Below, piece by piece: positions 20,652 through 29,937 of a DNA stretch of 64,000 bases. The notes beneath the pieces were generated by a model, which was given only the letters and a program-made list of their open reading frames with translations, was not told the origin of the DNA and ran no database searches. Where the stretch lies: positions 3,236,501 to 3,300,500 of the forward strand of contig NZ_LR699166.1 of NCBI RefSeq assembly GCF_902459525.1, given 5' to 3'. Made by a program: the position numbers and the translations under genes. Numbering within the stretch: the stretch's first letter is position 1; each line of letters opens with the position of its first letter. The stretch comes from Sideroxydans sp. CL21. Lineage in GTDB: Bacteria; Pseudomonadota; Gammaproteobacteria; Burkholderiales; Gallionellaceae.

Positions 20652-21082
20652 TTAATTCCTCCTACGGCTTTCCCCGGCAGAATAGCCTGCTCTGATATGT
20701 TGTCTTGTGCTGGCGCTTCTTGTTTAGTGTCCCCATTTATCCTGATGTTTACTTTGGGAAACAACTCCAGCACGCGCCGACCCTGCGCATTCTGCAGCAC
20801 GACACTGCTCTCTCTCACCTCGACCAGCCTGGAATCTCCAGACTTGCCGCCGATGCTCACCGTCTCGCCATTGATGATCGCTGCCCGGTGTTGCGTAGAG
20901 ATAATGATGGACTGCAGTCCGTGCGATACATCTTCGGTTGGCAAAACTTCAGATGCTCCGCCCGCTCCGCTACTATTCAGGTCTATGGAAGGACGGGTCG
21001 GATCAGGCAACAACTCTGCCGCCGCATTCAAAGACGCACACAGCAGGGGCAAACATAACAGCATCCTCAAACCTGTAGCCAT
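20648..21082 (-). CDS. mshK: MSHA biogenesis protein MshK
   Basis: A short periplasmic protein with a signal peptide (MATGLRMLLCLPLLCASLNAAAE) and the DPTRP motif right after it, as in MshK and the related GspC/PilP-type linker proteins. The core SIIISTQHRAAIINGETVSIGG...LVEVRESSVVLQNAQGRRVLELFPKV is the PilP-like beta fold that couples the inner-membrane platform to the secretin. At 144 residues it is slightly longer than typical. It overlaps mshJ by 16 nt and mshL by 4. Confidence 0.85.
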   Translation of the reverse strand: MATGLRMLLCLPLLCASLNAAAELLPDPTRPSIDLNSSGAGGASEVLPTEDVSHGLQSIIISTQHRAAIINGETVSIGGKSGDSRLVEVRESSVVLQNAQGRRVLELFPKVNIRINGDTKQEAPAQDNISEQAILPGKAVGGIK

Positions 21083-21744
21083 GTCTTGTCCAAACTTAGG
21101 GTGTATAGCGTCAGGGTCAGTTCAACGGTAGGATGTTGCACCACATCCATTTTTACCACCCCCCAGTACATCTGGGTAGGCAATTTTTCCAAAGCGGTCA
21201 GATACTGCAACAAGTCTGCATAACTTCCGCGCACGGTGATCTTTACACCGTGTTTATATATTTGTCTTTCCAGCCCCGTTGTTTGGCTGGGAGGCGCATC
21301 CGCGGATGGCTCGATCAGCAGACTCACAGGCAAGGTATTGAGTGCGACCAATTTCAAACGGTCATTTTTGTTCAGCACTTGTTCCAGCAGTTGAGCCATT
21401 TTTTCCGGCGGCACCAGCTTGTCGCGTCGATCATTTAGGTAGGCATTCCCATCGACGATCTGCTGGCGCAATAAGCGTATGCGCTCGCGCTGGGGTGAGT
21501 TGGCATCCGCCTGCTTGGCCTGCAATAACGCGGCAATCTGGGATTGCGCTTCCTTCATTTTTTCCTGCTGCTGGACAACCTGGGTGGAAAGCATCTTCTG
21601 TTTGACCAACAGCGGCTCAAGAAACAGGGCATCGATCAACGATACAAGCAGAAACGCAGCGGCGGCGAAGATCAATGCACGTTCGCGCAAAGACATCGCG
21701 TCAACTTTGGAAACGACTTTATTGAGCTGCACCTGCATGGTCAT
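21067..21744 (-). CDS. mshJ: MSHA biogenesis protein MshJ (PilO-like)
   Basis: A bitopic protein: cytoplasmic N-terminus, one transmembrane helix (about residues 26-46, ALIFAAAAFLLVSLIDALFL), a coiled coil (KMLSTQVVQQQEKMKEAQSQ...) and a C-terminal ferredoxin-like domain (VKITVRGSYADLLQYLTALEKLPTQMYWG). This is the PilO/GspM architecture; it would pair with the MshI2 (PilN-like) protein encoded upstream. It overlaps mshI2 by 4 nt. Confidence 0.88.
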   Translation of the reverse strand: MTMQVQLNKVVSKVDAMSLRERALIFAAAAFLLVSLIDALFLEPLLVKQKMLSTQVVQQQEKMKEAQSQIAALLQAKQADANSPQRERIRLLRQQIVDGNAYLNDRRDKLVPPEKMAQLLEQVLNKNDRLKLVALNTLPVSLLIEPSADAPPSQTTGLERQIYKHGVKITVRGSYADLLQYLTALEKLPTQMYWGVVKMDVVQHPTVELTLTLYTLSLDKTWLQV

Positions 21745-22370
21745 TTCTTCGTGTCCTCGGATAACGCAATCGAACGCAGGTTGAATTCGACATAGCGTGG
21801 CACAAGTCGGTCACCATCCTTCTTCGGCTGCTGCATCTGCAACGTGGAGAACGTCTTGCCGCGCATGATCTTCTCCTTGCCCAGCCGCTGGATATACGAA
21901 GGCACCAGTTGCGGGTTCACCACAGCACCGCTCAAGCTCATTTGTACTCCGTCCCCGACAATGTCGAACGCGGTAAGCCAGAGTCCATTGACAGATTGCC
22001 GCGCAAAGGCGCGCATATATTCCGAATAGCCTTCGGTATTGCCGATAATGCCGCTCTTCAACGTTGTCAGCACTGCGTCTTGCGCCTTTGCCTGCGCCTC
22101 GACTTGCTTCAACTCATCTTCCAGCATCTGGCCAGAGCGTTGCAGTGAAAATTCATTGGAATAATTGGCCAACCTGACTTGTTCAGCCGCATAACGTTTG
22201 GTCGTTTCCTCCGATTGCCTGGACAGTTGTGCAACCTGATAAACAGCGTAAGCATAGAACACTGCCGAACCCAACACGATCAAACCCAGCGCCTGCAGCA
22301 TGGTGACCACAGAAAAATATTTCTTCTGTTTCAAGAAGATCGGATTGAACAGATTGATCTGCTGGCTCAT
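21741..22370 (-). CDS. MSHA biogenesis protein MshI2 (PilN-like)
   Basis: A 209-residue bitopic protein. MSQQINLFNP at the N-terminus is the conserved INLxxP motif that docks onto the actin-like PilM/MshI partner. One transmembrane helix lies at about residues 24-44, then a coiled coil and a C-terminal ferredoxin-like domain (LWLTAFDIVGDGVQMSLSGA). It overlaps mshI upstream and mshJ downstream by 4 nt each. Together MshI, this protein, MshJ and MshK form the inner-membrane alignment complex. Confidence 0.85.
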   Translation of the reverse strand: MSQQINLFNPIFLKQKKYFSVVTMLQALGLIVLGSAVFYAYAVYQVAQLSRQSEETTKRYAAEQVRLANYSNEFSLQRSGQMLEDELKQVEAQAKAQDAVLTTLKSGIIGNTEGYSEYMRAFARQSVNGLWLTAFDIVGDGVQMSLSGAVVNPQLVPSYIQRLGKEKIMRGKTFSTLQMQQPKKDGDRLVPRYVEFNLRSIALSEDTKK

Positions 22371-23323
22371 AGCGCCTTCTTTTCCTGGCGCAATGCGGCT
22401 CCCAGCACGGGCAATGCGTAGCTGGCAAATTCACTGTCCGACAGCTCCGGCACAGCAAAAATATCCATCCCCTGCGCCAGATCCAGCATCTCCACAGGCA
22501 TCCCCAGACTGCTGGTCAATAGCTTGTCCAGCCCTAACGATTGCGGCGCGGAAAGCAATATGCGGCTCACCGGAATGTGCTGGAACTGGCGATCGAAGTA
22601 ATCCAGCGAACGCTGCGCCTCCAATTCCACGCGGTCCAGATATTGCTGGCGCAGGTTTTCGTCCGCATCCTGCAGCTGTCCCAGCGTGATATCGATCCGG
22701 CGCGCCAAAAACAACTCGCCGTCGCATGTAATGGTGAGTAGCCCGCCCTCATCGCCGAATGTCAGCATCGCCAAGCCGCGCGCTTCCATCTCGAACAAGG
22801 CGGCGATGTTGCGTTGTGCCATTTCCGGAATGTCGATCACGCTCAATTCGATTTTTGCTTTTTCGAACAGCGCGATGCGCTTGCGTATCGTCTCGTTGGA
22901 TGCGGCGACAGCATAGAGCGATTGCGGACGGTCGCTGCCGTATTTATTGCTCGGTATCTGCATGACGTCGACGGTTGCATCGTCGATGTGGTAGCTGAGT
23001 GCATCCTTGATCTTCCAGCGTATCGCGGTCTTCAACTCATCGACCGGGACATTCGGCGCATCCACCATCATCAATTGATATTCGCTGGCGGAAAGCAGCG
23101 TGGTGAATCTGGAGGTATCAAGTTGTGCATCCTTGCGTACCTTTTCCAACGCTGAAGCCGAAACTTCAGCGAGCGGATAAAAAGCACACTTCGTCACTTG
23201 CGGGCGAGTACCCACATATTTGGCCTGTGCAATATGGATGCCACGCTTGCTGATGGCGACAGCAACCCAACTGCTATCGCGGCTACTTCGCTGAAAAGCT
23301 TTAAAAATTTGCGGGATTTCCAT
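22367..23323 (-). CDS. mshI: MSHA biogenesis protein MshI (PilM-like actin fold)
   Basis: A 318-residue cytoplasmic protein. SSWVAVAISKRGIHIAQAKY starts the actin/hexokinase-type phosphate-1 strand of the PilM/GspL family. The middle has the GLAMLTFGDEGGLLTITCDGELFLARRIDITLG stretch, comparable with phosphate-2, and the end has VSRILLSAPQSLGLDKLLTSSLGMPVEMLDLAQGM. It would bind the INLFNP motif of the next protein. The gene starts the I-I2-J-K-L-M-N block, 72 bases after mshQ. Confidence 0.9.
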   Translation of the reverse strand: MEIPQIFKAFQRSSRDSSWVAVAISKRGIHIAQAKYVGTRPQVTKCAFYPLAEVSASALEKVRKDAQLDTSRFTTLLSASEYQLMMVDAPNVPVDELKTAIRWKIKDALSYHIDDATVDVMQIPSNKYGSDRPQSLYAVAASNETIRKRIALFEKAKIELSVIDIPEMAQRNIAALFEMEARGLAMLTFGDEGGLLTITCDGELFLARRIDITLGQLQDADENLRQQYLDRVELEAQRSLDYFDRQFQHIPVSRILLSAPQSLGLDKLLTSSLGMPVEMLDLAQGMDIFAVPELSDSEFASYALPVLGAALRQEKKAL

Positions 23324-23395
23324 AATTGGCGTGAAGTTAATTCACTAACCTATTGCTGTCAAGGGATTTTTCATCCAAAAATACATCTAGCGACA

Positions 23396-26300
23396 TCAAT
23401 AGCTTTCCCGGCGGTAGATGTAATTGTTATTGTTCTTGTATACCCCAAAAGTTGCAGTCCCGGATATGACCGGCAAGTAACTGGGTGCTGTCGGAGTAAC
23501 CGTCGCAATACCCGCACCGGCGCTTGGTTTGCCCAAGGTGATGGTCAACACCCCGCCGGACAAAATACCGGTTGCAGGATTCAGCGTAACCGCAGTTGCG
23601 CCCCCTCCCACAGGGTAGCTTGTCGCCAACGTCAACGGCGTGACGCTGTCGGTTGTGCTATTTAACCACCCAGTCGCAGTGTAGTACTGCGCTGTCGCTG
23701 ACAACGTCAGCGGCAGCAACTCGCTGCCATAAGCATTGGACACCTTGATGTGTCCGCTTGCCACCTTAACGCCACCTTCGATTGAGGTGGTAGTTGGGTT
23801 AACCGTCCGCAACGAACTTGCCTCGCCGTCATTTGCACGAATGAAAATGTTGGTTGGCAAGGTCGGTATTGTAGTGAACGAATAACTCTCGTTGGTTTCG
23901 GTAAGCGTACCCAATACAAACGCCGTCTCACTTGATACACCCAGAGTACCTGCTCCTGTTGGTGCGGTCGTAGTACCAGGCGCGCCCACAACGGTAAGAT
24001 TAGCGGTTTTAGCGAAAGTAGTCGCGGTGCTGTAATTGAGAGTAGTCTGGTTGCCAGCATTTTGCGCAGTCACGGTCAGACTGAACCGTTGTCCGGAATA
24101 AACCATGCCGTTATAAAGCAACGGACACGTGCTATCCGGACAAGCCATTGGCACGCCCGCAGAAAAATTCACAACGGTAATGAAATGGTCCGGAATGAAC
24201 CTGCCTAAACTTCCGGTATCGGCTGTTATCCCAAAGTTGCAACCGTACTTACCGTTGATATCCTTGATGTTTGAATAGGCCGTTGCTGACGTGCCCGAGA
24301 TACAGTCGGCTGTGGCGCCGCTATCGATGGCGGTCCAGGTGTCATCATAGACGCCGGGTATGCGGGTAGGTATTAACGTAAAGTCCGGTCCCTGGAAATA
24401 GAAATTTCCCACCTCACTATAGGTAAAGTTGCCCGAAGCAGTAGCCGAAGAGGTTCCGGCAGTTGCAGCCGCGAAACTGCCTGACAGAGTACCCACCGTG
24501 GCAGGACTAGCCACCTGCACTGAAGCAGCATTGATCTTGGGGACACCACCGGTATAGCCACTATTGCCGCTAATTGGCGTGGTGGTTGCCGCAAGCGCAA
24601 TATTGTCGCTGCCGGCCTTGTACATACCCAATGTAGATGTTACCGCCACCGATGCGAAGCCGGACGGTCGCACGGAAAAAGCATCCGTTGAGCACCCCGT
24701 GGTCGTGCCGTCGCTCATTTGCACGATCAAATTGGAATAGGCGGGAACAGTAAAGTTGGCAGACTGCTTGAATCCGGCATCTGATGAAGTAAAGATCATT
24801 GGCTGCGTTGCAACCACCGACTTGCTACATGCCAAGCACGCCGAGGCGGAAACGTTGCAGGAGGTACCGACACTGTCATCGATCAGTTTCACTGTGACCG
24901 TCTTGCTTCCTGACGAAGCATATGCGGACAGAATGCCTGTACCTGTCGAATTCAACGCGGCCACTTTTACCGTAAAAGGCGTGCCCGCCAACTTGGTATA
25001 TAGATGACCCTGCAGGGCATTCGCATCACTGCGCGTATACGCTTCATCAATGGCGTTGAAACTGCTGGGCGTGCCGCCACCGCTACCGCCTGTGCACGGA
25101 TGGGTTTGCACGGCAAGAGTGTTCAGGGCCGCTTGTGTAAGCGCACCGTTAAATACCTGCACTTCATCGAGATTGCCGGAAAAGTGAAAATAAGGTCCGG
25201 TCTCGGCAGAACTGTTGTTTTCGCCGCCTATGGAAGCCGCACCATTGTCTGTGCCCCAGCCCGTCGAATTGATATTGGCACTGGTCACGAACCCGCCCGT
25301 CGCGTTGTACACATAAATGTAGCGCTTGGCATTGCTGATATCGGCTACCGCAGCAACAAAATACCAAGTGTTGTTGCTAATTACATTGGCTGTATCGAGG
25401 ATAATTTGCGAAGAACCCCGTGCGTAAAAACGCAGCATGCCCGTGCCGCCATCGCCCAACGAAAAACCGTAACCGCCCGTATTGTTCTGGTCGTCAATCA
25501 GGATACGCTGACCGCTTTTAGTGTTGTCGGTGGTGCGCATCCAAGCGGTGATAGTAAAGTTGGCGGTCAGGTTGGGAAACGCGTTGGGGAGCGCGACATA
25601 ATTTGAAATTCCATCGAATACACCATAGCTGCAAGTGCCCGGATTCCCTGCAATAGCCGGTGTTGTGTTTGCTGTAGTCGCGCCGTTGACAGCCATACCG
25701 TTAAGTCCATTGCCCGAACTGTCTGTGACTTCACCGGGCGTACCCGCCCATGACGCTTCATCCATATGGTATTGCAAGTACGGCAGTGTCGCACCGCATG
25801 GCCCGGTACCCAGAATGATTAGTGCGGCAGATTGAACCTGGGCGCATGTCGGGCCGTAAAGATTGAAGTAGGTGCTGCCCGACGGGATTATCGGTGCAGT
25901 GCCATTCGGGTAAGTCACCGTATTTCCGTTTGCAGATGCGTAAAGTGTGCCCTGAAATCCTGCAGCGCTACCCAGAGTCAGGCTTGAGTTGGCACCTTGT
26001 GTCCACGGCACACCTGAGTCTGTGGTCAATGTTTGCGATATTACCGTGCCGTTGTTGGTCAGTACATCGCCAGCAACCAAGGTGATGTCAGACACGGGCG
26101 CATTGATTGAACCGCCACCTGCAACGGTGATATTCGCGTTGCCATTTCCGTTCAGGATGGTGTTGCCATTTTGCTGCCCACTTCCAGTAATTGCCCCGGC
26201 GATATTGAGCGTAACGGTATTGGGCGGCGGCGCATTGGGGCCGACATCGATCATGCCGCCTGCGCTGAAATTAAGCGTGCTGCCTGATGCAATCGTCGCG

Positions 26301-26713
26301 CTGTTGTTGATTTGCAAAACACTATCAGCGAAAGTACCGGTACCGGATATAGCTACATTGGTACCATTGGCAATCAGCGAGCCGCCGCCCCCTACAACGC
26401 CAAACGTTCCATTGACCGTAATGCTGCCGCTGACGGTCAGGTTGTTGCCATTGTCGTTGATGATGCCGCCGTTACTGATGGTCAAACTAGCAATCGCATT
26501 GTTGTTTTGAGTTAGCGTAACCGTACTGCCATTCGGAATGATTACCGCATCACCACTCTGAGGAGTGTTGCCGCCACAAGCGGTCCAACTGTTGGAACTG
26601 CTCCAATTGACATTACCTGTTTTCGCCGTGCAGGTTCGAGCCAGCGCGCTCTGCGCAAAGGCCGTCAGCGCAATCAAACCGAACATCCTCAACCAATGAT
26701 TTACTCTTCTCAT
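23396..26713 (-). CDS. mshQ: MshQ-like large secreted/pilus-associated protein
   Basis: About 1,105 residues. The start at 26713 (MRRVNHWLRMFGLIALTAFA) gives a clean signal peptide ending QSALA-RTCTA; a start five codons upstream is possible. Residues ~25-270 are a Gly/Asn/Ser-rich beta-repeat region (TLTQNNNAIASLTISNGGII). A LamG-type concanavalin-like domain lies around 315-540 (FTITAWMRTTDN; FHFSGNLDEVQVFNGALT). The C-terminal half is the DUF6701-type part found in MshQ. It may be a tip adhesin or surface factor of the pilus; this is inference. Codon usage is more AT-rich and less biased than in neighbouring genes. Confidence 0.85.
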   Translation of the reverse strand: MRRVNHWLRMFGLIALTAFAQSALARTCTAKTGNVNWSSSNSWTACGGNTPQSGDAVIIPNGSTVTLTQNNNAIASLTISNGGIINDNGNNLTVSGSITVNGTFGVVGGGGSLIANGTNVAISGTGTFADSVLQINNSATIASGSTLNFSAGGMIDVGPNAPPPNTVTLNIAGAITGSGQQNGNTILNGNGNANITVAGGGSINAPVSDITLVAGDVLTNNGTVISQTLTTDSGVPWTQGANSSLTLGSAAGFQGTLYASANGNTVTYPNGTAPIIPSGSTYFNLYGPTCAQVQSAALIILGTGPCGATLPYLQYHMDEASWAGTPGEVTDSSGNGLNGMAVNGATTANTTPAIAGNPGTCSYGVFDGISNYVALPNAFPNLTANFTITAWMRTTDNTKSGQRILIDDQNNTGGYGFSLGDGGTGMLRFYARGSSQIILDTANVISNNTWYFVAAVADISNAKRYIYVYNATGGFVTSANINSTGWGTDNGAASIGGENNSSAETGPYFHFSGNLDEVQVFNGALTQAALNTLAVQTHPCTGGSGGGTPSSFNAIDEAYTRSDANALQGHLYTKLAGTPFTVKVAALNSTGTGILSAYASSGSKTVTVKLIDDSVGTSCNVSASACLACSKSVVATQPMIFTSSDAGFKQSANFTVPAYSNLIVQMSDGTTTGCSTDAFSVRPSGFASVAVTSTLGMYKAGSDNIALAATTTPISGNSGYTGGVPKINAASVQVASPATVGTLSGSFAAATAGTSSATASGNFTYSEVGNFYFQGPDFTLIPTRIPGVYDDTWTAIDSGATADCISGTSATAYSNIKDINGKYGCNFGITADTGSLGRFIPDHFITVVNFSAGVPMACPDSTCPLLYNGMVYSGQRFSLTVTAQNAGNQTTLNYSTATTFAKTANLTVVGAPGTTTAPTGAGTLGVSSETAFVLGTLTETNESYSFTTIPTLPTNIFIRANDGEASSLRTVNPTTTSIEGGVKVASGHIKVSNAYGSELLPLTLSATAQYYTATGWLNSTTDSVTPLTLATSYPVGGGATAVTLNPATGILSGGVLTITLGKPSAGAGIATVTPTAPSYLPVISGTATFGVYKNNNNYIYRRESY

Positions 26714-26810
26714 TTTCCAACTTTCCAAAGATTAATCGGGATGGCGCTGACAAGTTCTCCGTTCGTGCGGCAAACAGACTAAACATCTGCGTTTCCCGGA
26801 ACCATTATTT

Positions 26811-27242
26811 CTACATCTTTGCATTGACGACGCGCTCAACATAATCCGTCGTGCCCGGCATCCCATACACGGCGCTGGCAGCTATGTCGTATGTCCACAT
26901 ATTTCCAACCAGTGCACCTGCTGTTGCGGCATCGCTGTGCGCGACAGCGGTGTACCCCACATTCACGGTAAACGGCGCCAACTTCCCGCCGAGCGCCGTA
27001 CCCGTGCCCGGCACGAAAACCGGAGCGGCCGCCTTCGCCACCCCGGGATTCATTGCGATGTTATACGCCGCCCATTCGATACCCGCATTGGCCGCTTCAT
27101 AAGCGCGCGAACCCATTGCATCCAGCGCCTGGCCCTGGTCTTGAGTCGTCGAAAAAGTGACCATCGCCGCACCGAGTACTGCCAGCACCACTAGCAGGAA
27201 AATGGCGGAAACCAGACTGAAGCCACGCTGAAGTTGATTCAC
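26811..27242 (-). CDS. mshP: MshP-like pilus assembly protein
   Basis: A 143-residue protein with a type IV prepilin-like N-terminus (QRGFSLVSAIFLLVVLAVLGAAMV) in which the conserved Glu5 is replaced, as is common in MshP. The following FSTTQDQGQALDAMGSRAYEAANAGIEWAAYNIA matches the PilX/MshP family of minor components. Translation starts at GTG 27242 with GAGGAAG nine bases upstream. It lies 13 bases after mshO and about 100 bases before mshQ. Confidence 0.88.
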   Translation of the reverse strand: MNQLQRGFSLVSAIFLLVVLAVLGAAMVTFSTTQDQGQALDAMGSRAYEAANAGIEWAAYNIAMNPGVAKAAAPVFVPGTGTALGGKLAPFTVNVGYTAVAHSDAATAGALVGNMWTYDIAASAVYGMPGTTDYVERVVNAKM

Positions 27243-27255
27243 TTTCGCTTCTTCC

Positions 27256-28134
27256 TCACGGTATATTGTTCACATGAATTTCGTGGTAGAGGCTTACGTT
27301 CTCGCCGCTACGCGTCAGGGTAAGCGAAATCGCCACCAGACTGTCGCGTGCATTGCTGGTGTTGTAAACGAAGCTGCATGCACTCACCTTGTCTGCAAGG
27401 ATAGCGTTGGAACCACCCAGTGGAGGGGCTATTTGAATCGGGTTGAAGCCGTATCCCCAATAACGGGTAAGCGTGCCTGTTCCATCTCCATTGGTATCGG
27501 TACCCAAATTCAGGCAGGCATAAGTCACTGCCTGCTGATCGTTCGGCACAACTTCGAAACGGTGCCCGTCCTGTTCGGCAAAAACAGGTAACGCAACAGT
27601 TGATGTCATGACGACCGCAGTCGCCGCTCCGACCACACCGTTGTAAGCGCGACGAACGCCGGTTGCCGAAGTTGGAAGCTGATAGGGCGGATTGCCACTG
27701 GACTGCGTGCTGCCGATCACAATCTGGTCACCAGCTGCAAAAGTGATTGGTGAGCCGACGATCTCGAAGCACGTATCTGCCGCAGCAAAATTAAGATCGT
27801 CACCCGCAGCGCCGCACCCGCCGCCGCCCCCCGTTGCGCTTACCCGATAACGCCCGCCATCCTTCGTCGGCATAAACTCGACATACGTCGAACCCGCCGG
27901 AGCAGGCACACGCACACTGTTTGGAACTGCCGTGCGCAAATCACGCCCCAGCCGCCGCAACGAGGTATCCGCGATGTCGGTCATCTCGGCTCGGCGTGCG
28001 CTATCCACATAACCCTGCACCGGCGCACGGATGAACATAGCAACCATACCGCCGATGATGCCGGTGATGACGATCACCACGATCATCTCGACCAAGGTAA
28101 AGCCGCACTGTGATTTCAGATGCGCATGCATCAT
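27256..28134 (-). CDS. mshO: MshO-like minor prepilin
   Basis: The prepilin signal is clear: MMHAHLKSQCG/FTLVEMIVVIVITGIIGGM, with cleavage after Gly and Glu at +5. The body (292 residues in all) contains LRRLGRDLRTAVPNSVR and RAYNGVVGA, typical of MshO/PilW-like minor pilins, and several cysteines (GGGGCGAAGDD; ADTCFEI; TYACLNLG; KVSACSFVYN) that could form disulfides. Start and upstream mshD stop overlap as ATGA-type. Confidence 0.9.
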   Translation of the reverse strand: MMHAHLKSQCGFTLVEMIVVIVITGIIGGMVAMFIRAPVQGYVDSARRAEMTDIADTSLRRLGRDLRTAVPNSVRVPAPAGSTYVEFMPTKDGGRYRVSATGGGGGCGAAGDDLNFAAADTCFEIVGSPITFAAGDQIVIGSTQSSGNPPYQLPTSATGVRRAYNGVVGAATAVVMTSTVALPVFAEQDGHRFEVVPNDQQAVTYACLNLGTDTNGDGTGTLTRYWGYGFNPIQIAPPLGGSNAILADKVSACSFVYNTSNARDSLVAISLTLTRSGENVSLYHEIHVNNIP

Positions 28135-28622
28135 TTACCCGCCCTGTAGCCTGTCACGCCTACCGTTGCCCCTGTCGGGTCAGCGACTGTCACGGTAATC
28201 ATGACTCCGCTACCTGCCGTGATCGGCGTGCCGCCCAATGTGGGGATTTGCGTCACGGCCACACTGGCGATGTTGTAGCTTCCCAAACTGGATACTTGCA
28301 CATTGGTAGAAAAGTCCCGAATACCATTTGTAGTGCTGTAACCGTTGTAATCGCACACACTACTCACATTGACTCGCGCCGCATTCGCTCCCAGCGTGCC
28401 TACGCATGCTGTACCGGACAAAGCTTGCAGCTCGATTTCTTCCAGCATCGATTCGGCGACCGCAAATGCCTGCTTGCGAACAAGCGGATCGGCGCTATGT
28501 CCCATGACCAGATTCATCACGAGCAATATCCCGACCATCGATACGCTGATGATGACGATGAACATGATGAGTTCGATGAGGCTGATGCCGCGCTGAGTCC
28601 GAGACAATGAATTAGTGGACAT
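28131..28622 (-). CDS. mshD: MshD-like minor prepilin
   Basis: From the ATG at 28622 the protein begins MSTNSLSRTQRG/ISLIELIMFIVIISVSMVGI, a prepilin signal with Gly-1 and Glu+5. At 163 residues it contains the DPLVRKQAFAVAESMLEEIELQALSG stretch typical of PilV/MshD proteins. It overlaps mshC by 11 nt at its start and mshO by 4 nt at its end. A longer frame upstream of 28622 lies inside mshC and is rejected as start. Confidence 0.88.
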   Translation of the reverse strand: MSTNSLSRTQRGISLIELIMFIVIISVSMVGILLVMNLVMGHSADPLVRKQAFAVAESMLEEIELQALSGTACVGTLGANAARVNVSSVCDYNGYSTTNGIRDFSTNVQVSSLGSYNIASVAVTQIPTLGGTPITAGSGVMITVTVADPTGATVGVTGYRAGK

Positions 28623-29085
28623 AGCCTGTTTCCGCTTCCACTGTGATGGGCGCGTTGCCGCTGACCGTAATGCTCTGCGGTGCACTCGGCCTTCCTAGAG
28701 CGTCAAAATTGAAGGTCCCCGCAGTAACCGTCACGCCCGTCGACGTGGAGACTGGCACAACCCCGGTCGCAGGGTTGGCTAAAGGACTGCCTGGGCAACT
28801 TGCCACTGTATGCCCCGCACCGGGCGGAGTCGCATCGTAGGTCAGGGTGACGGCGTTATTCGCTATCACGACACAGACGAAACGTCTTTGTGAAATGGCT
28901 GCCTTTTGCGCATAACGCAAGGTGGAAATTACCTGATCATAAAAACTCCGGCTATCGAATGTGCCGCGGTCAACGAATCGCGGGATAGCGGCGACACCAA
29001 TTATGCCAATTATGATAATAATTGTGATTAATTCGACCAGCGTGAAGCCCCGTTCGTTTTTCTCGCCCGAATCGAAGGACTGCAT
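28612..29085 (-). CDS. mshC: MshC-like minor prepilin
   Basis: A prepilin with the signal NERG/FTLVELITIIIIIGIIGVAA followed by IPRFVDRGTFDSRSFYDQVISTLRYAQKAAISQRRFVCV, the usual MshC/FimT-like (GspH) pattern. The start at 29085 is chosen because AAGG sits five bases before this ATG and yields a normal 13-residue leader; an ATG at 29157 (also with an AAGGGA upstream) would give a 37-residue leader. Transcription from mshA must pass the strong terminator at 29222-29265 to reach this gene. Confidence 0.88.
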   Translation of the reverse strand: MQSFDSGEKNERGFTLVELITIIIIIGIIGVAAIPRFVDRGTFDSRSFYDQVISTLRYAQKAAISQRRFVCVVIANNAVTLTYDATPPGAGHTVASCPGSPLANPATGVVPVSTSTGVTVTAGTFNFDALGRPSAPQSITVSGNAPITVEAETGYVH

Positions 29086-29221
29086 CTTTACCTTAACGTG
29101 GCTGAGATATCCCACCTCTTGCTTGATACCTTCAGTTTGTTCAGTACTAAGTAGCATGTCACAATATCCCTTACAACCTGCAATTCACACGGTATTGCAG
29201 TGTAACAAAGCACAAGGTTGC

Positions 29222-29265
29222 GGAATAATTAAACAGGGGGCCGAAGCCCCCTGTTTAATTATTCC
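29222..29265 (-). terminator. Perfect 20-bp stem with UUCG loop after mshA
   Basis: GGAATAATTAAACAGGGGGC (29222-29241) and GCCCCCTGTTTAATTATTCC (29246-29265) are exact reverse complements. In the minus-strand transcript the loop is C(UUCG)G, an extra-stable tetraloop, and the 3' arm supplies U-rich sequence. It lies just downstream of the major pilin gene and upstream of mshC. This should stop or attenuate most transcription, so that pilin mRNA greatly exceeds that of the minor pilins. The symmetrical AT flanks could also let it work from the other side. Confidence 0.9.
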
Positions 29266-29302
29266 TGGTACATTTCTAGGCAATTATTGCATCATACCCA
29301 AC

Positions 29303-29749
29303 TTAACAGGTACCTACTGATACAGTCACGACACCAGTCGTGCCGTTGTAGGAAATCCCGCAAGTTGCAGAGCCACCATTATTTGGCCAAAAAGTGGCGG
29401 TACCTGAATAATTTACAGTATAGCCATCAATTAAACCTGAAGAGCCGGTCTGCATCGCATTACCAATGCCTGCAGCGGTAGCAACTGGAACACCTGAGCC
29501 GGCAGTAACTGTCACTAACGTCCCATCCATCATAGTTACGGTTGTAGCTGTGCTGCTACCAACTATCATATATTTTGCTTCGACTAAACTGACAGCAGAA
29601 CGAAGCGCGCCTGCCACACCATTTACTGAAGCGATTCGAGCATCTGTTTGTACATTTATAAATCGAGGCAATGCCGTTGCCGCCAAGATGCCCAGAATCA
29701 CGATCACCACGATCAATTCGATCAGTGTAAAACCTTGTTGCTTTCTCAT
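29303..29749 (-). CDS. mshA: MSHA major pilin MshA
   Basis: A short leader MRKQQG and mature start FTLIELIVVIVILGILAATALPRF are a textbook type IVa prepilin with Glu+5. The helix continues as INVQTDARIASVNGVAGALRSAVSLVEAKY, the MshA signature, and the C-terminus has two cysteines (ATCGISYNG...VSVGTC) that would close the D-loop. At 148 residues the size is normal. GGAGAG lies at ideal distance from the ATG. About 190 gene-free bases upstream leave room for its own promoter, and a strong terminator follows. Confidence 0.95.
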   Translation of the reverse strand: MRKQQGFTLIELIVVIVILGILAATALPRFINVQTDARIASVNGVAGALRSAVSLVEAKYMIVGSSTATTVTMMDGTLVTVTAGSGVPVATAAGIGNAMQTGSSGLIDGYTVNYSGTATFWPNNGGSATCGISYNGTTGVVTVSVGTC

Positions 29750-29937
29750 ATTTCTCTCCTAAAAATTGAGGACCGCAGCCCCGTATATTGTTTCAAACCG
29801 TCCATAGAGCCTGATGCCGCAACACCCAACCCTGCCGAACATATTGCCAATCTAGTTGATCTGCATTCAAAAAACAAGCGAAATCATTCTTGCAGCAATG
29901 ACTTAGGATGAACGGTTAAAGTATTACCGACAGAAGG

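Noticed and set aside
25004-25606. A 200-codon plus-strand frame inside mshQ
   Set aside because: It is opposite the LamG-like domain, whose motifs are clear on the minus strand; no ribosome site or family match.
29750-29937. Possible sigma-54 promoter before mshA (TTGGCA...GGCA)
   Set aside because: The spacing between the GG and GC elements is 11, not 10 bases, and the -12 box is wrong; not called.
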